NCBI RefSeq assembly: GCF_010015445.1 | Contig: NC_053123.1 | Span: forward strand, 4,648,148-4,712,147 | Length of the DNA stretch: 64,000 bases | Direction: 5' to 3' | From: Perca fluviatilis | Lineage: Eukaryota; Chordata; Actinopteri; Perciformes; Percidae | Part shown: positions 10,021 through 22,037 of the stretch, piece after piece | How the letters are laid out: each line of letters begins with the position of its first letter | How positions within the stretch are numbered: position 1 is the stretch's first letter | Notes under the pieces: generated by a model | The model's input: the letters and a program-made list of their open reading frames with translations, nothing else | What the model was told of the DNA's origin: nothing | Databases searched by the model: none | Position numbers and translations under genes: made by a program

Positions 10021-13000
10021 GTTCCTGATCGTGTGTCTCGCTGTGAGAAGACAGCCAAAATCACCATGATCCTAGGTGTTTTATTTAGAATTTGTTAAAA
10101 GTGTCCGTCTGCACTGTGGTCTTCCTGTATGCGATTACCTGCCTGGCTCGACTCATCCGCTCGCGTCTAGCATAAGAAATACAGGAGAAACAGAAACCAT
10201 CGCTGCAGGCTGCAGCCTGCGGGCCGGCGGGGACGCTACGTGCCCGGTATGAACAGACAGATTGGATAACATGGGCTCCGAAATAATAATAGCAGCGCTA
10301 CGCTGCTATACGCGACAGTGTGTTTTGGCTGTTAAGGCCTCTTTACAGTCGACGTTCCCGACCTGTCGCGCGCCAATGTGACGTCAAAATGACGTAGATC
10401 TCGCTGGCGCGCCAGGATTTAAAGTGAGCGACCAGACCGTCTTAAGAGCCAGGAGAGGGGTGGTAATATGCGAGAACATTTTCAGAAATTCTCTGAGATT
10501 AAAGTGGTACATTTTGCAAGAAAAAAACTTGGATATTGTCTGAGAACATAAAGTCACAAATTCACGATAAAAATAAAAATAGTGGTTTTTTTTGTCAAGG
10601 AAACACATTGGTTTACTACGGGTATTTCGTGGCCAGGCTTCCATGGCGGACCTGTGGCAAACTGGGGCACAGGTTGGGATCAGAAAGAAGGCATTATTGT
10701 AGGAGGGTGTATTAGAGGCTGTGGCAGTCATGGCTTATCACATTCACTACTTTCATCCCCTTTAATCACAGAGGATCACAGTTCGGGAATCCTGTAGAGA
10801 GTTTGTCTCAGAGAAAAGTTTTTGTCTGTGACTCGGGATGGACATTTTTTTCAACTTTAGTTTTGAACCTGGACAATCTCTATCAAAATGCTCATCACAG
10901 CCACACATAGGCTACCTGTAGGCTATTATAATTAAAAATGTGGAGCTCCAGGCCAGCCTTAAAAAAAGATGAGGCATTCAGCTGTTACCTCAGTTACCCA
11001 GTGTTTAGGATGGGGACAGTCCTGAGGGAGCTATGGCTATTCTACAACTGTCTGTTGCTGGTTGTTTTAGAGTCCTATTAGAGGGTAGGAACAAATGGCC
11101 TGTGTGTTTGGATGGTGTGGAGGACCTTTTGGTAGGGTCCCATTGTATTGGATTGTGTTGATACGTAATTGAAATTACCAATTAATCTAATGACCCAACA
11201 GATAATGATGCGGCATAACCATCACATGACAAAAATAGTTCTTTTGAGACAGACAGTGAGTGTGAACTCTGAAGGTCAGGTGAAAATGACTGCTGATGTG
11301 TTGCTGCTGCATGTATTGGTGTGTTCCCCCAGTTTGGGTCTGCTCGGTTTGACCGCATTTTGGATCTAATTATCAGGTCTATTTAGATCGGGATGGACTG
11401 GTCTCTCGGGTCCCTTTCGGATCAGTTCTAATTAACCTTAGGTGTATTTAAAATGTTTCTCTTTATTCTAAAATTGATATATGCCGACAAGGTCTGTTTT
11501 GGATTGGTTCCAAAACTTTGGACCAGAAAGTATCCCGAATATGTCAAAACACTTTTTCTACTTACTACCTAGTTAAAACTAGAGCTGACAGCCTAGTCAA
11601 ACAAGAGAGAAACTAGACAGGAAGTAAACTTTATGTGGTCCTTGTTTCATTGCGGTCACTTTCTTAATTAAAAATCGCCCCAGATAAAACTCCACGTCGC
11701 TCGGATAGAGGGCTGGTGACGGACCCTGCTGAAATTCCATTGGCCAGAGTGACACCATCGGCAAGACGCTGCAAATATCAAGCATGTGTGATACGGGCGG
11801 ACGCCTGCCCTCAGGGGTTAATCACCTCATTACAATTTCAGCAGTGCACCAGCTAGGCACGCTCATCCAAGCCACTGCTGACTGAATTAACTTTGCCTTC
11901 AGCAGTGAGCTGAATTATACCATCCAGACTTAGCATGAACTTGTTGGGCCTCATGTGGAGTTGACAGAGTTGTTTTCAACTTGATGCTTCAAACTGAGAT
12001 GAGAAAAAACCAAAAATCAACATTAAAATAATAGTTTTACACTATACTGAGGAACTCCATTTGATCGCGTTTGGCTGTTAGTTATTTCTCATCAAATTAG
12101 ACTTCTTCTTTATCTCTCTTAAACCCTTATTTTAAAGGTCAACTGAAATTAAATGGCACACAGTGCACATATCTCCTGTGTAAATGATATGTCTTGTGCA
12201 CTCCTTTGAGAAAATAAACATCTGTTCCCAAAAGGGAGAAATTTTATTTTATATGTTCTAGTTGCATGATAGCACCCATCATAATGTCATTCTTTGCTTA
12301 CCTAGACAGATACTCTTTTTTCATATACCTAATCAAAAGAGTCATTTAAAATAGATGTCCATGAAGCTGTACTGTCATTCTAAAGACCTTTATCACGGCA
12401 GACATGTTGACATGTCATTGTAGGAAAAGCACAGGTGTATTCAAACCGATGGCTGCATTCCACTTAGGAGAGGCCCTGGTATTGTGCATGCTGACTCACT
12501 GAAATAGCTTACTGGGACACTTGATGGAATTGAGCCATCGTTAAGGTTATCAATTTCAGCTGTGTTTTTCCTACTATGACAAGTCAAAATGTCTGCTGTG
12601 AGAAAGGTCCATTATAGGCTGATAGAGACGCTGACTAACGTCCAGACAGTTACTGCAGTGACACAACACACAGATACCAAATCTTAGCCCCCATTAGCTT
12701 TCTAGCTAATGTCTTCGTCTCATCTACAGGCATGAACGCATTATTATGAATTCCACTGGGTTTCTTGGCAAACCCGCCCTGCGTAGCAGCCCGATTGGTT
12801 GAGGTTAGGCATTGACTTTGAGTGGTTAATGTCAGGATGGCTCATTGATCAGGGAGATAGGACCTGAACAAATCGGGTTCCGGTACCTCGAGTCGCATGA
12901 GCATGAAGGCCTGGCCAATCCTTGTGCTTGAATTCTACATAGGGCTAAGACAAGTATGAATTATAATATGGACACACGTCTTGTGTTGGACCATGACTGA

Positions 13001-13086
13001 GTGAATAAGCCAGCAAAACAAAGTGCTCATGTCAGTTTGCAGACAGCTGATTAGCTCGGCAGCAGTTTAAAAATGTCCCTGCAAAT

Positions 13087-13451
13087 AAGGGCTGCACAAT
13101 TGCAATTTTATTGAAATGGCAATATGGACTAGTACAATATCCAAATCACAGAGGGGGCGCAATTTTTGGCAAAATATATGTCAAATCATTATGAAATTAG
13201 TATTATGGTGCTGCAGAGACATCCCGGCCTACAAATCCTATCCTACAGACATCTAAAACATCTTTGATTGGTACAGATCGCAAAAATCACACTATAATCA
13301 TTAAAAAAAAATTTTTTTTTATATTTTTCAATGAAAATGAGAATAATGATACCAAAATGATCATTCCCTCCTATATCGTGAATCATATCGCAATCGCAAT
13401 ATCAGTCAAAATAATCGCAATTCGATATTTTCCTCATATCGTGCAGCCCTA
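13087..13451. mobile_element. hAT-type MITE (365 bp)
   Basis: Ends AGGGCTGCACAAT (13088-13100) and ATCGTGCAGCCCT (13438-13450) are inverted. A perfect 8-bp duplication, CTGCAAAT, lies at 13079-13086 and 13452-13459. The interior has the ATCGCAATCGCAAT-type motifs of the common vertebrate GGGCTGCACGAT hAT families. Confidence 0.88.
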
Positions 13452-15816
13452 CTGCAAATGTTTAGATGCTACATTTTGTATCTTTATTCACAGCAGAGCT
13501 AGCAAACGCTGCCGGTCTGTGTCTTATAAGATACTACCAGCTGTCAATCAACACAACCCACTCAGAGGTTTAGATGCTGAAGGAGCATTTCTGATCTATC
13601 TCTTGTACAATGGTCATTCTAACTTTTTTTTTTTTATTACAAATAAGGGTGACATTTATGATTTCAGATGGACTTTGAGGAGGGATGTGTTTCCTCACCA
13701 CAGAACACTGATGAAAGCTTTACCTGGAACAAATCCTCTCCCCTTTCTCCTGCTTGTTTGGCTTTTTTTTTGTTCATGCTTTTGTACTTGAATTGAATCT
13801 ATAATATATATTGTAGGTTTCTGTACAGTTTAGTCTGTAGATGTACAAGTCTTTGACTTGGCCCCTTTTTTACGCTTTTTTACGCTTTGAGGACAACCTC
13901 ATTTCAGTTAGAAATAATATTATTTTACAATCTAGTCATTAAACAACATAGTCCTACAACAAGTACAACATGTTATTATGATTACGTTATGCACACAAAG
14001 TATCCTATATTTTAAAATGAAACAGAAGACCATTACTGCAGGGTAGTCCTGTGACATGGAGCAGTTATTGATTGAGCATGGATGGTAGAGGGGATGTGAG
14101 GAAGACAACAACCTCACGGTCCATGTTCAAAGAAGGTTGAAACCAATCAAATCTCAGCCTCCGTGAGACGGTGTAACAGCAGTTCTAGTTAACTTGCAAC
14201 TAAAGACAAAACTAATCAATAGTGTCTCTGTTCTGTGTCTTTTCAATTCAATTATTTGTTCTTGTTTACAACAGGGTAAAAACTAACCATTTTCATCTCA
14301 AGGGCTGCTTCCTAACATACATAGACACTTAAAGCTCACTTTGAATACATGGAAGCTGCAATAGTCGTATAACTGCGATGGACGTGTCCGTGAATCGGCC
14401 CCTAAATAAAGCTATTCCGAGCTAGTGAGATGTTTTCAGTGCTGCATACACTGGCATTTGCAACTTATTTGTAATATGTGATAGTATCTTGTTTATTTCA
14501 AGTACTATACATAAAACTGGTCCTTTAATACTGCATGTTTCTGTGTTTTCGTAGCCTAACACTGAATTTCCGTGACAACAAATACAGTAGCTTCAACTTT
14601 ATTTGTACATTTGTACCCTTAGCCTATCCACATTTTCTTGTAATGTGACAAATAAAAAAAATAAAAACTCTATTCATTTGAGAAAAAAGGGAGGAAAATC
14701 AGACTTGTGGAAACCCAGATGAGGGGTGTGAAGTCTCATGTGTGCACACCTTAAATAATAAAGGGGGGAGCAGCTGTTGCCTTTGCTCCAGCGTGAGATT
14801 GCCTGCAGGCTCCTGCCACAGGGCAGATACTAAAAGACAAGCCTGCATGACAACAGCTAAAGGATATCTTCTCTTATTTAGACTCTGTGTGTCCTGGACG
14901 GAGGCCTGCTGTGAAACATTTTGTTGTTCTTTAGATTTCTCCTGGAGGATTTGTTTGGAAAGATAGATGGTTCTTTGATCGAAAATGTAGCCAAACAGCA
15001 ATGTAAGTGACGCAAACTCCAAGGTTTATTAGTGTCACAACTGTGTTATAGTGTGTAATTCTGGAGGCACAATGTCAGACATTTGACTAAACAATGCAAA
15101 CTCTGCATCTCTAACCTCACAGCTGAGAAACATCACATACATCATAAGCGTGCGTGTTTGACAGTTATGTCTGATATGTTGCAAATACAATACACACATT
15201 TGGAGTGTATTTAAATTTCATTTCATATGCCATTCCGTGCATTTCATATTCACAGCGTGACCGATGCATGCTAGCAGTCACACACACACACCCATTAAAC
15301 AACATCTGTAATACAAAGCAGTGGTTCAAGTGGGCTTGATTTGCATTGGCCGAGTCCTCCCCTGTGGCAGGGCTACATGTATGGTTTAATTAGCAAAATC
15401 ATTACCCCGCCTGACACCTATGTGTAGTTAGATTGTACTGAAGCAAAATTTTTCAATTTGGCTTTTAACAGGAAACCGTGCGGGGTGAAAAACAAACAAA
15501 AACGTACAGACTAACCATCTGTTGCACGTATGCTTTGAAATGACCAAAACACAACACTAGAATCAGCTGCTCAGAGCTCAAACAGTCAGGATAATGTGGC
15601 AGGAATAACACGGAGGCACGAGGGAAACAATCGCATGATCCCGCAGAGAAGATCCATTATTATTGATTGGTAAAGCTGTTTCCCTGATTCAAATCTCCAC
15701 TTATCATTTCTAGCACTTTATCCACCACAATAGAGAAACAGTTTATTCTCCACGTGGAACAGCTGTACACAGACGCTGATGCAGAGTTACAGCGCAGGAC
15801 ATACAAGTTTAAAATG

Positions 15817-16210
15817 TATTTAAGTTTATTTCATTCATATAGCACTTTAAAAGCAAACAAGTTTGCACCAAAGTGCTTTACAAAGACAATAAACATATAC
15901 ATGCATAGATATAGTGGAAATACAACACTATTCAAGTAAAACAAGTTAAGAAACCAATTGAAACTCGTGAAATCGCATAAAAAGATAATATATATACATA
16001 TATACATATACATACATACATGCGTGCGTGCATTCATACACATATATATGCATACATAAACATACACACCCACATACATAAAATAGAAGGAAAGAACATT
16101 GATTAATTACAATTAAAATTAAAAGCCAGAGAATAAAAGTGTCTTAAGCTGCGTCTTAAAAATATCAACAGACTCAGCCTGTCTAACCTATCCATGAAAA
16201 GACTAGACAG
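15817..16210 (-). mobile_element. LINE (L2-like) 3'-end remnant with microsatellite
   Basis: TTATTTCATTCATATAGCAC and CAAAGTGCTTTACAAAGACA (15829-15890) are the complement of a common fish L2-like 3' region. 16140-16205 (TCTTAAGCTGCGTCTTAAAAATATCAACAGA and following) continues the same repeat as 56905-56930. Between them, 15985-16080 is an ATAC/GCGT-rich microsatellite. Confidence 0.55.
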
Positions 16211-16353
16211 TCTATTATTATATTAGTGTACGTATATTTTACAGCTTCCTTTAGCGCCACTTCAACCATGGTTACCCTGTTGTTCCATTCCTGTTATCCT
16301 CCCTCTCTTTCCCTCGAGCCTGAGCCACTTCAACTGTTCTCCTTGTGCCGCAG

Positions 16354-16740
16354 GCTCCGGCTGCAAGATGCGAACGTTGGACAGTGGAATTGGAACCATC
16401 CCCCTTCCTGAATCCTGTTCCTTCTTCTCCTCCATCCTGCACCTCCTCCCCAAATCCTCATCCACCCCCGAGCAGTCCCTCAGTCCTCCCAGTGTCCCCG
16501 GTTCGTCCAGCGAGGACGTGTCTCCTTCCCCGTTACCCCGGTGGAGGATACCCTCCGGCTTTAAGGACTGCAGCCATGCACGGGTGCCAAACTCCCTCTC
16601 CGACTCCTCCATGACCCATATCCAGTCAGTGCCTTTTCCCACTGTGGCCTTCCTCCAGCCCATCCAACCCCAGTGTGAACCCATTGTAACCTCCGCCAGT
16701 GTGTGTGATACCAAGAGCAGGCTGCCCAGACCTCCGCCAG
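16354..16740 (+). CDS. nckap5: nckap5 exon with conserved C-terminal motif
   Basis: Acceptor CCGCAG (ending 16353), donor GTACAG (16741). 387 bp; two bases complete the Gly codon from the 70-bp exon, then 128 open codons plus one base. It encodes CKMRTLDSGIGTIPLPES (16363-16416), nearly the same as the conserved TLDSGIGTFPLP motif of vertebrate NCKAP5, then a Ser/Pro-rich stretch and KSRLPRPPP (about 16712-16739), a second SxLP motif in basic context. The frame stays open past the donor to a TAG at 16830-16832, so an alternative 3' end inside this block is possible. The next exon was not found. Confidence 0.88.
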
Positions 16741-16849
16741 GTACAGTAAAGCCACAGAGGTTCCAGCAACAAGCATCACATCTGGACTGCAGTAAAGTAA
16801 AGATGATGCTCCAAGGGTTTTCTCCTTTTTAGTGCCGTGGACTCATCTG

Positions 16850-17145
16850 TAGGGCTGCAGGATACGAGGAAAATATGCCATATGTGATGACGTTGTTGAG
16901 CATCACGATAACGGTATTACTTGCGATATGTAAACCCATATTAAAATGTACTTTTAGTTTTCTTCCAAAGTACAACAAATTGTTTGAATTTAAAACAGAT
17001 GAAAGGAAATCATTTCCAACATTCTTTTACTGAACAAACTGAACACTGAGTTGAACATAAAAAGGGACTACTCAAAAAACATTTTAAAGTGCAGTTTTCT
17101 ACTGATATTTTCTACAAGTTGATATCGCGATGACTATAAAAACTC
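16850..17145. mobile_element. Truncated hAT-type repeat (TAGGGCTGCA end)
   Basis: Begins TAGGGCTGCAGGATACG and contains ATCACGATAACGGTATTAC and GATATCGCGATGAC, typical of GGGCTGCACGATA hAT families. No matching right end; it stops at the TTAA MITE. Confidence 0.5.
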
Positions 17146-17349
17146 TTAAAGTGTTCATATTATGCTCCTTTTCAGGTTCATCATTTTATTTAGAGGTTAT
17201 ATCAGAATAGGTTTCCATGGTTTAATTTTCAAAAAAACACCATATATTTGTTATCGCTTCACCCTGTGTGTTGAGCTCTCTGTTTTAGCTACAGAGTGAG
17301 GCATCTAACTTCTGTTCCATCTTTGTTGGAAGTCACACATGCTCAGTAG

Positions 17350-17465
17350 CTAGGTAAGGACTACTAGCCAGTCAGAAGCAGAGTATGAGGGCGTGCCCTG
17401 ACAGTACCTAGGTAAGGACTACTAGCCAGTCAGAAGCAGAGTATGAGGGCGTGCCACGCTAGCAG
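17350..17465. repeat. 58-bp tandem duplication
   Basis: A 48-bp identical stretch starting CTAGGTAAGGACTACTAGCC occurs at 17350-17397 and 17408-17455, 58 bp apart, inside the MITE. Identity suggests a recent duplication. Confidence 0.85.
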
Positions 17466-17566
17466 CTAGTCGAGCATTATAACGTGTGTTACAAAGTGAT
17501 GCACGTTTGTCTCTGAAGTAAAGGCTGGACTACAATAGAGCTGTTTGGAGCAGTTGGTGAACAGTG

Positions 17567-18335
17567 ACTACGTTTACATGCAGCCAATAACCCGTTCAAA
17601 ACCGGAATATTAGCAATAACCCGGTCGCGCACGGCCATGTAAACACCGGTAAAAACCCGAATATGCTCATAGTCCGGTTTTTAAAAACCCGAATATGCTA
17701 CCTGGGTTACCCCTTTTCTAACTCGAAAGTTTGGACATGTAAACGCGTATTGGCATATCCCCATCAAAAGGAACATTGATTTGTGTTCTGCGCATGTTCT
17801 ATTCGCAATGAATCTTGGTCTTTTGAGTAGAGGAACTTCTTGTATGCGCCAGAAAACATAGTTATAATAATAATTATATACTATAATAATATAGTTATAT
17901 ATATGTCAATGCAGAAAACCTGCGCGCAGTATACCGGAAGTAAACAAGAAGTAGAGGTAAACATGGCAACACGCAGCACAGCACCACACTTTTGGAGCGA
18001 GGAGGAAACCAATTTCTTCATTAGTGTGGTGAAAACCATGAATATAATGTCTTTTGTTGATGGCAGAAAGTACCGAGATAGTGAGATTTATAAGAAGGGG
18101 ACCGAAAAGTTATTGCGTCTTAATGTTGTCCGTAGGCTACATCCAGACGCTAACCGTGCGTCGCCGTTTACGTCGGGATATTGCCAGTTGATTACAAATT
18201 CCATGTATACAGGAGTAACTCTCTCTGCTCACGCATGTAAACGGGTTATTCCAGAATTATGGGTTATGTTTCAGAAACCCGAATAGTGACCTTAACCCGA
18301 CCATAACCCGAAAATTGACAGCTTGTAAACGTAGT
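17567..18335. mobile_element. PIF/Harbinger-like element nested in MITE
   Basis: Inverted ends ACTACGTTTACATG (17567-17580) and TTGTAAACGTAGT (18323-18335), followed inward by AACCCG-rich sub-terminal repeats on both sides. CAGTG flanks both ends (17562-17566, 18336-18340). The host MITE reads continuously if this block is removed with one CAGTG. It contains a Myb/SANT-like frame. The exact superfamily is inferred from that protein, not from the target duplication, which is atypical. Confidence 0.6.
17963..18286 (+). pseudogene. Myb/SANT-like transposon accessory protein, degraded
   Basis: 107 residues from ATG 17963. Residues about 10-50 (HFWSEEETNFFISVVKTMNI, then DGRKYRDSEIYKK) have the Trp-anchored helix pattern of Myb/SANT-like DNA-binding domains carried by Harbinger transposons. 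The frame then loses similarity and runs into the sub-terminal repeats, so the domain is truncated and no transposase is present. Confidence 0.5.
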
Positions 18336-18488
18336 CAGTGTTTTCTGTTGGAGATGGTAAGTCCCTTTGGGGGGGACTTTGGGCTTTTTCACTTTATAAA
18401 CCTATAACGTGTACAAAAAAGATATATTACACAAAAAAAAAGGAAAAAAAGCCAAAAAGCATAATATGAGCACTTTAATCTCTCTTAC

Positions 18489-18644
18489 GTCTTTCTGTGA
18501 GGTTTGCTTGTAGTATTCCATGTCAAATTCAGCAAATTCTTGAATGAACTGCACATATTTGTCGTGACCAGGTCGTTTTAACTCGATGAATGTCGCCTCT
18601 TCATGAGAAGGCGTAATCAACGTCATCAAAATAGCCTTGAGACA
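18489..18644 (-). other. Candidate minus-strand exon, unrecognised (52 codons)
   Basis: On the minus strand, TTTATCAG precedes and GTAAGA follows an exactly 156-bp open segment, phase 0 at both ends. It encodes 52 residues including HEEATFIELKRPGHDKYVQF and EFAEFDMEYYKQTSQKD. The composition looks protein-like, with charged and aromatic residues alternating and no low complexity. I do not recognise the family. The TTAA MITE sits about 10 bp beyond the donor. It could be an exon of a gene nested antisense, an exon of an old transposon, or a fossil. Confidence 0.3.
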
Positions 18645-21197
18645 CTGATAAATGTTACTTTAGGGTTTGTCAAAAATGGTAGTTTTGTAGTCTGATGCAG
18701 ATACATAGAATACACAAGATACATTTTGTCGACGAATTAGGTTGTTTTTCAAGTTTCTTATCTACAAGGTTTCTACAATATTGTCAGTGTTTGTGTTTTG
18801 CAGGGCTGTACTGAATGGCAAAGCTTTAAATGTCTGTCGTCATATTCTATCACTGTCCTCATCGCCCTATAAAAAAAGTGATTCATTGGATTAAATGAGT
18901 TAGTCTTCTTTTATTAAATCAGCTTTCTTTCAAGAATATCACAGTTTCATCAACATACAGTAAATACATGTAGGCAGCAGGCTAATCCAATAAGGGCATA
19001 AAATAATGATGAAATAATAATCGCTCCCCGAACTTAAAGCAACACTATGCTACGACAAAAACATCACTGGAGTTATTGGAAATGTTTGGATCACACGAGT
19101 CAGAAACAATCCTACGCAGCCACCAGTGGAATCTAATTCTACAAATAGTATAATACTAATAATATTAGTATAGCATAATCTTTATCTGCAGCTGTGCCAA
19201 AATCCCGGGTTTAAACAACTTAATAGACATGCAGAACAAAGAAAAAAGCTGCGCAGCATTTAAATGTTAAATTCACATTATGAAGCCTAGCCTGAGGAAC
19301 CTAAGGAATCACACTGAATGTGGACACTAGTTACTGGACAATAATTGATATTTGATTATGAGCTGAAAAATGGAGTTTACTAACACTATCTATAGAAAGC
19401 GCTTCCACTAAACTCCTGCAATCAATATAGGATTTTTTTTGATTTAACAAATTTTGCTGTATAAGCTTTAAAACAGGCAGAAAATATATCTGCCATCTGT
19501 CACTCTCCTTTAAAAAGGACATGTCCAATGAAAGTTCTGCTTGGGGTCATTTATTATTCATTTATCCATTCTAAAGAGCAAGCCAAGGAGATGTTGAAGC
19601 TACGTTGAGGAAATGCATTTCATGAAAGACCCACTCCTGTCAAGTTCTGGGCTTTATTTACACAAGTGTGCCAGTGAAAAAGAAGGAGAGCGTGTATATA
19701 TAACAACACAATAGACTAGCAAAAGCAGCAGTGATCTCGGTGTGCGTGACAACAACCAGAGCCTTCATCGCTACACTGATAGCTTTCATGCAGGAGGACA
19801 CCGTGTAGACGTGGCCTGCTCGGTATGCTAATCACACAGCATGAGCCGGAGAAAAACTCATTTTCACTGCCATTTTGTGTGTTGGTGGCTCTTAACGAGT
19901 CATGTTTTCAGAGTGAAGCCCCAAGGGTACTCCACCACACACATAATATATATTTCCATCTGAACAGTTTCAGAATGGGGAGATGACTACAGTGATGTAC
20001 ACTAAATAAGCTGGTGCTCTCTTGATTGACTTTATTATTTGAGAGTGATTGTCAATCTGAACCCCCCCCCCAAAAAAAATCTTACTTCAAAGTGCATATG
20101 TGCAAAAGTGCATATCCACAGCGTACTTCATCACATGAGTCATGTAGAGCTGCAGTAGAAAAACAACAGATTTAGAAAAAACTTACAAAAAAAGTTACAG
20201 CCTGGAAAGCTGGAGAACTGAAAATGCTGCCTCCCTGCTCTACCCCCCGTAGGTATTGTAGCTATATGCCTGTCAAGCTTTTTGTTTTTCATTCTCGTGC
20301 GGCACATACGCAATTTACAGTCTTTTTTATTTTAATTTTTTACAGACAATGGGTCCTTGATTTCAGACAGAGGTAGACAAAAGCAGGGCTCTCATTTCTA
20401 ACCGGCAACTATCGATTTTGCAGGATAAAATTACAACTGTCCCTGGCAGGCTTTATTAGCTCTAGCCAGCTAGCTAATAAGCGTTAGCCAAACCCCGTCT
20501 CCAGATGACTTTTTAATGTTTCCAGCTGACTCATTTTGAAATAAACTTTAACCAAATATAGTAGCGAGCCAGGCAGAGGCGGTAATGCTAGCCTAAACTC
20601 TTGATATTGAAGCACCTAGGAGCAGATGCCATGCAATGGGGAAATACCACACAGTGGATGTGCTGTAACGGAGGACTTTTTTTTAACCCCCTAAAATGTA
20701 CCTAGTTAGCTGATGAAATGCTCATTGGCCTTGTAAGCTAGTTAGCCAGGCATGCTTATATTAGAGCAGATAAAAACACAGTTAAATAAATTCCTTATAC
20801 GTTTTCTCTCGTGTTTTTGATTAAGGAAAGACTAAAATAAACAGACACGACCCTCCAAACTCTTAGATCTATCACTGTCACAGCCACATGCACGTGCAAG
20901 TGCAATGCTTTGGTATAGAGAAACCCAAGCCGTACAGGCCTGACATGCTTAGTCACGGTTGCTAAGCTATGATTGCACAATCGCTATTTTAGCAAACTGT
21001 CAATTTTACATTCTACTTAATTGTCAGGTTAGTTTGGAAACCTCTGAGTATCTGACACTGAAGCCCTTCTGGACCCAGAGACAGTGCAGCTTGCTAACCT
21101 TGCATCAGACTGAATGCTGTTTGGGTGAAATGCATATTTAAATGGACATTTCTTCTGACACATATTGAATACTTTTGGCTGTTTGATTTAAGCAACC
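18645..21197. other. No gene recognised
   Basis: Low-copy AT-rich sequence. Short minus-strand frames near 19.4 kb have no coding character. Confidence 0.5.
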
Positions 21198-21201
21198 TTA
21201 A

Positions 21202-22033
21202 ATGGTAACTACCGTTTTCCCCCATGTTTTTGTGTCTAAGTGACTGATGGGAACAACAATTTTTGACATTGGTCCAGTATTAAGCGAGATCGCTGCACTC
21301 GGCAGCGGCGTAACAAGCTACAATGTAAGGTAATAGGGTAATTGTCCAGCTTGTATTTACCTTCACAAAGGTGCTCGTTTTGCCGCTGACAGACTCATAT
21401 TATAATTCTAAGTGTCTGACAACATTATGGAAAGGATCCTTTCAGAGATAGACCTTTAAAACCTTTTTGAGACCTTTCCATTCAACCAGAAACAGCAATG
21501 AAGTCGCTAGCGCTAAACCCACCAGACTCCATTTAAAAAAGCTGTGTTTATTGCATCCAGAACTAGAGTTGTGATGGTTGGAAAAGTGGAAAGACAACCC
21601 AAAATGGCTTTTCATAGTTTTATTTTGTTTCTGTCGACTTTGAATGAAGTATATTTTACGATGCTAAAATTACTGTTTATTTACATGGAGTCTAGTGGGT
21701 TTAGCGAATGCAATTTCGTGGATGTTTTTATGTTTACAAAAAAAGAATCTTACTCTTTAACATAAAGGGCGACCTCCTTAGAAATCCTTTCCATAATGTT
21801 GTCAGACACTTTGAATATTAACCTGAGCCTGTGGCAAAACGAGCACTTTAGTGAAGGTAAATACAAGCTGGACAATTACCCCATTAATTGACAGCTTGTT
21901 TCGCCGCTGCCGACTGCAGCGATCTCACTTAATACTGGACCAATGTCAAAGATTGTTGTTCCCATCAGTCACTTAGACACAAAATCATAGGAAAATAGGG
22001 TGTAGGTTAAAAAAAAAAGAAGGTTGTTACCCT
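21202..22033. mobile_element. Foldback TTAA MITE with arms of about 230 bp
   Basis: TTAA at 21198-21201 and 22034-22037. Left arm 21202-21445 and right arm 21780-22033 are near-perfect reverse complements: for example GTGACTGATGGGAACAACAA at 21239-21258 pairs with the complement at 21956-21975, and GTGTCTGACAACATTATGGA at 21412-21431 pairs with 21791-21810. The centre holds a looser inverted pair around CCACCAGACTCCAT and ATGGAGTCTAGTGGG. The transcript would form a very long hairpin. Confidence 0.85.
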
Positions 22034-22037
22034 TTAA

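Larger units (their letters stand above)
8989..16353 (+). other. Long nckap5 intron (about 7.4 kb)
   Basis: Contains a dispersed repeat (9530-9790, paralogous to 39.7-40.4 kb), a poly-T/CT tract, a hAT MITE (13087-13451) and L2-like LINE remnants with microsatellite (15817-16210). 10030-13080 and 13460-15810 show no gene I can recognise; their open frames are short and not coding-like. Confidence 0.6.
17150..18474. mobile_element. TTAA-target MITE, interrupted
   Basis: TTAA at 17146-17149 and 18475-18478. Inverted ends AGTGTTCATATTATGCTC and GCATAATATGAGCACT. Contains a 58-bp tandem duplication and is split by the Harbinger-like insert at 17567-18335. Outside those it matches a very common fish MITE that I recognise from memory. 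Confidence 0.8.

Noticed and set aside
16262..16714. Minus-strand open frame opposite the nckap5 exon
   Set aside because: Antisense shadow of a GC-rich coding exon; the sense strand has splice sites and a conserved motif.
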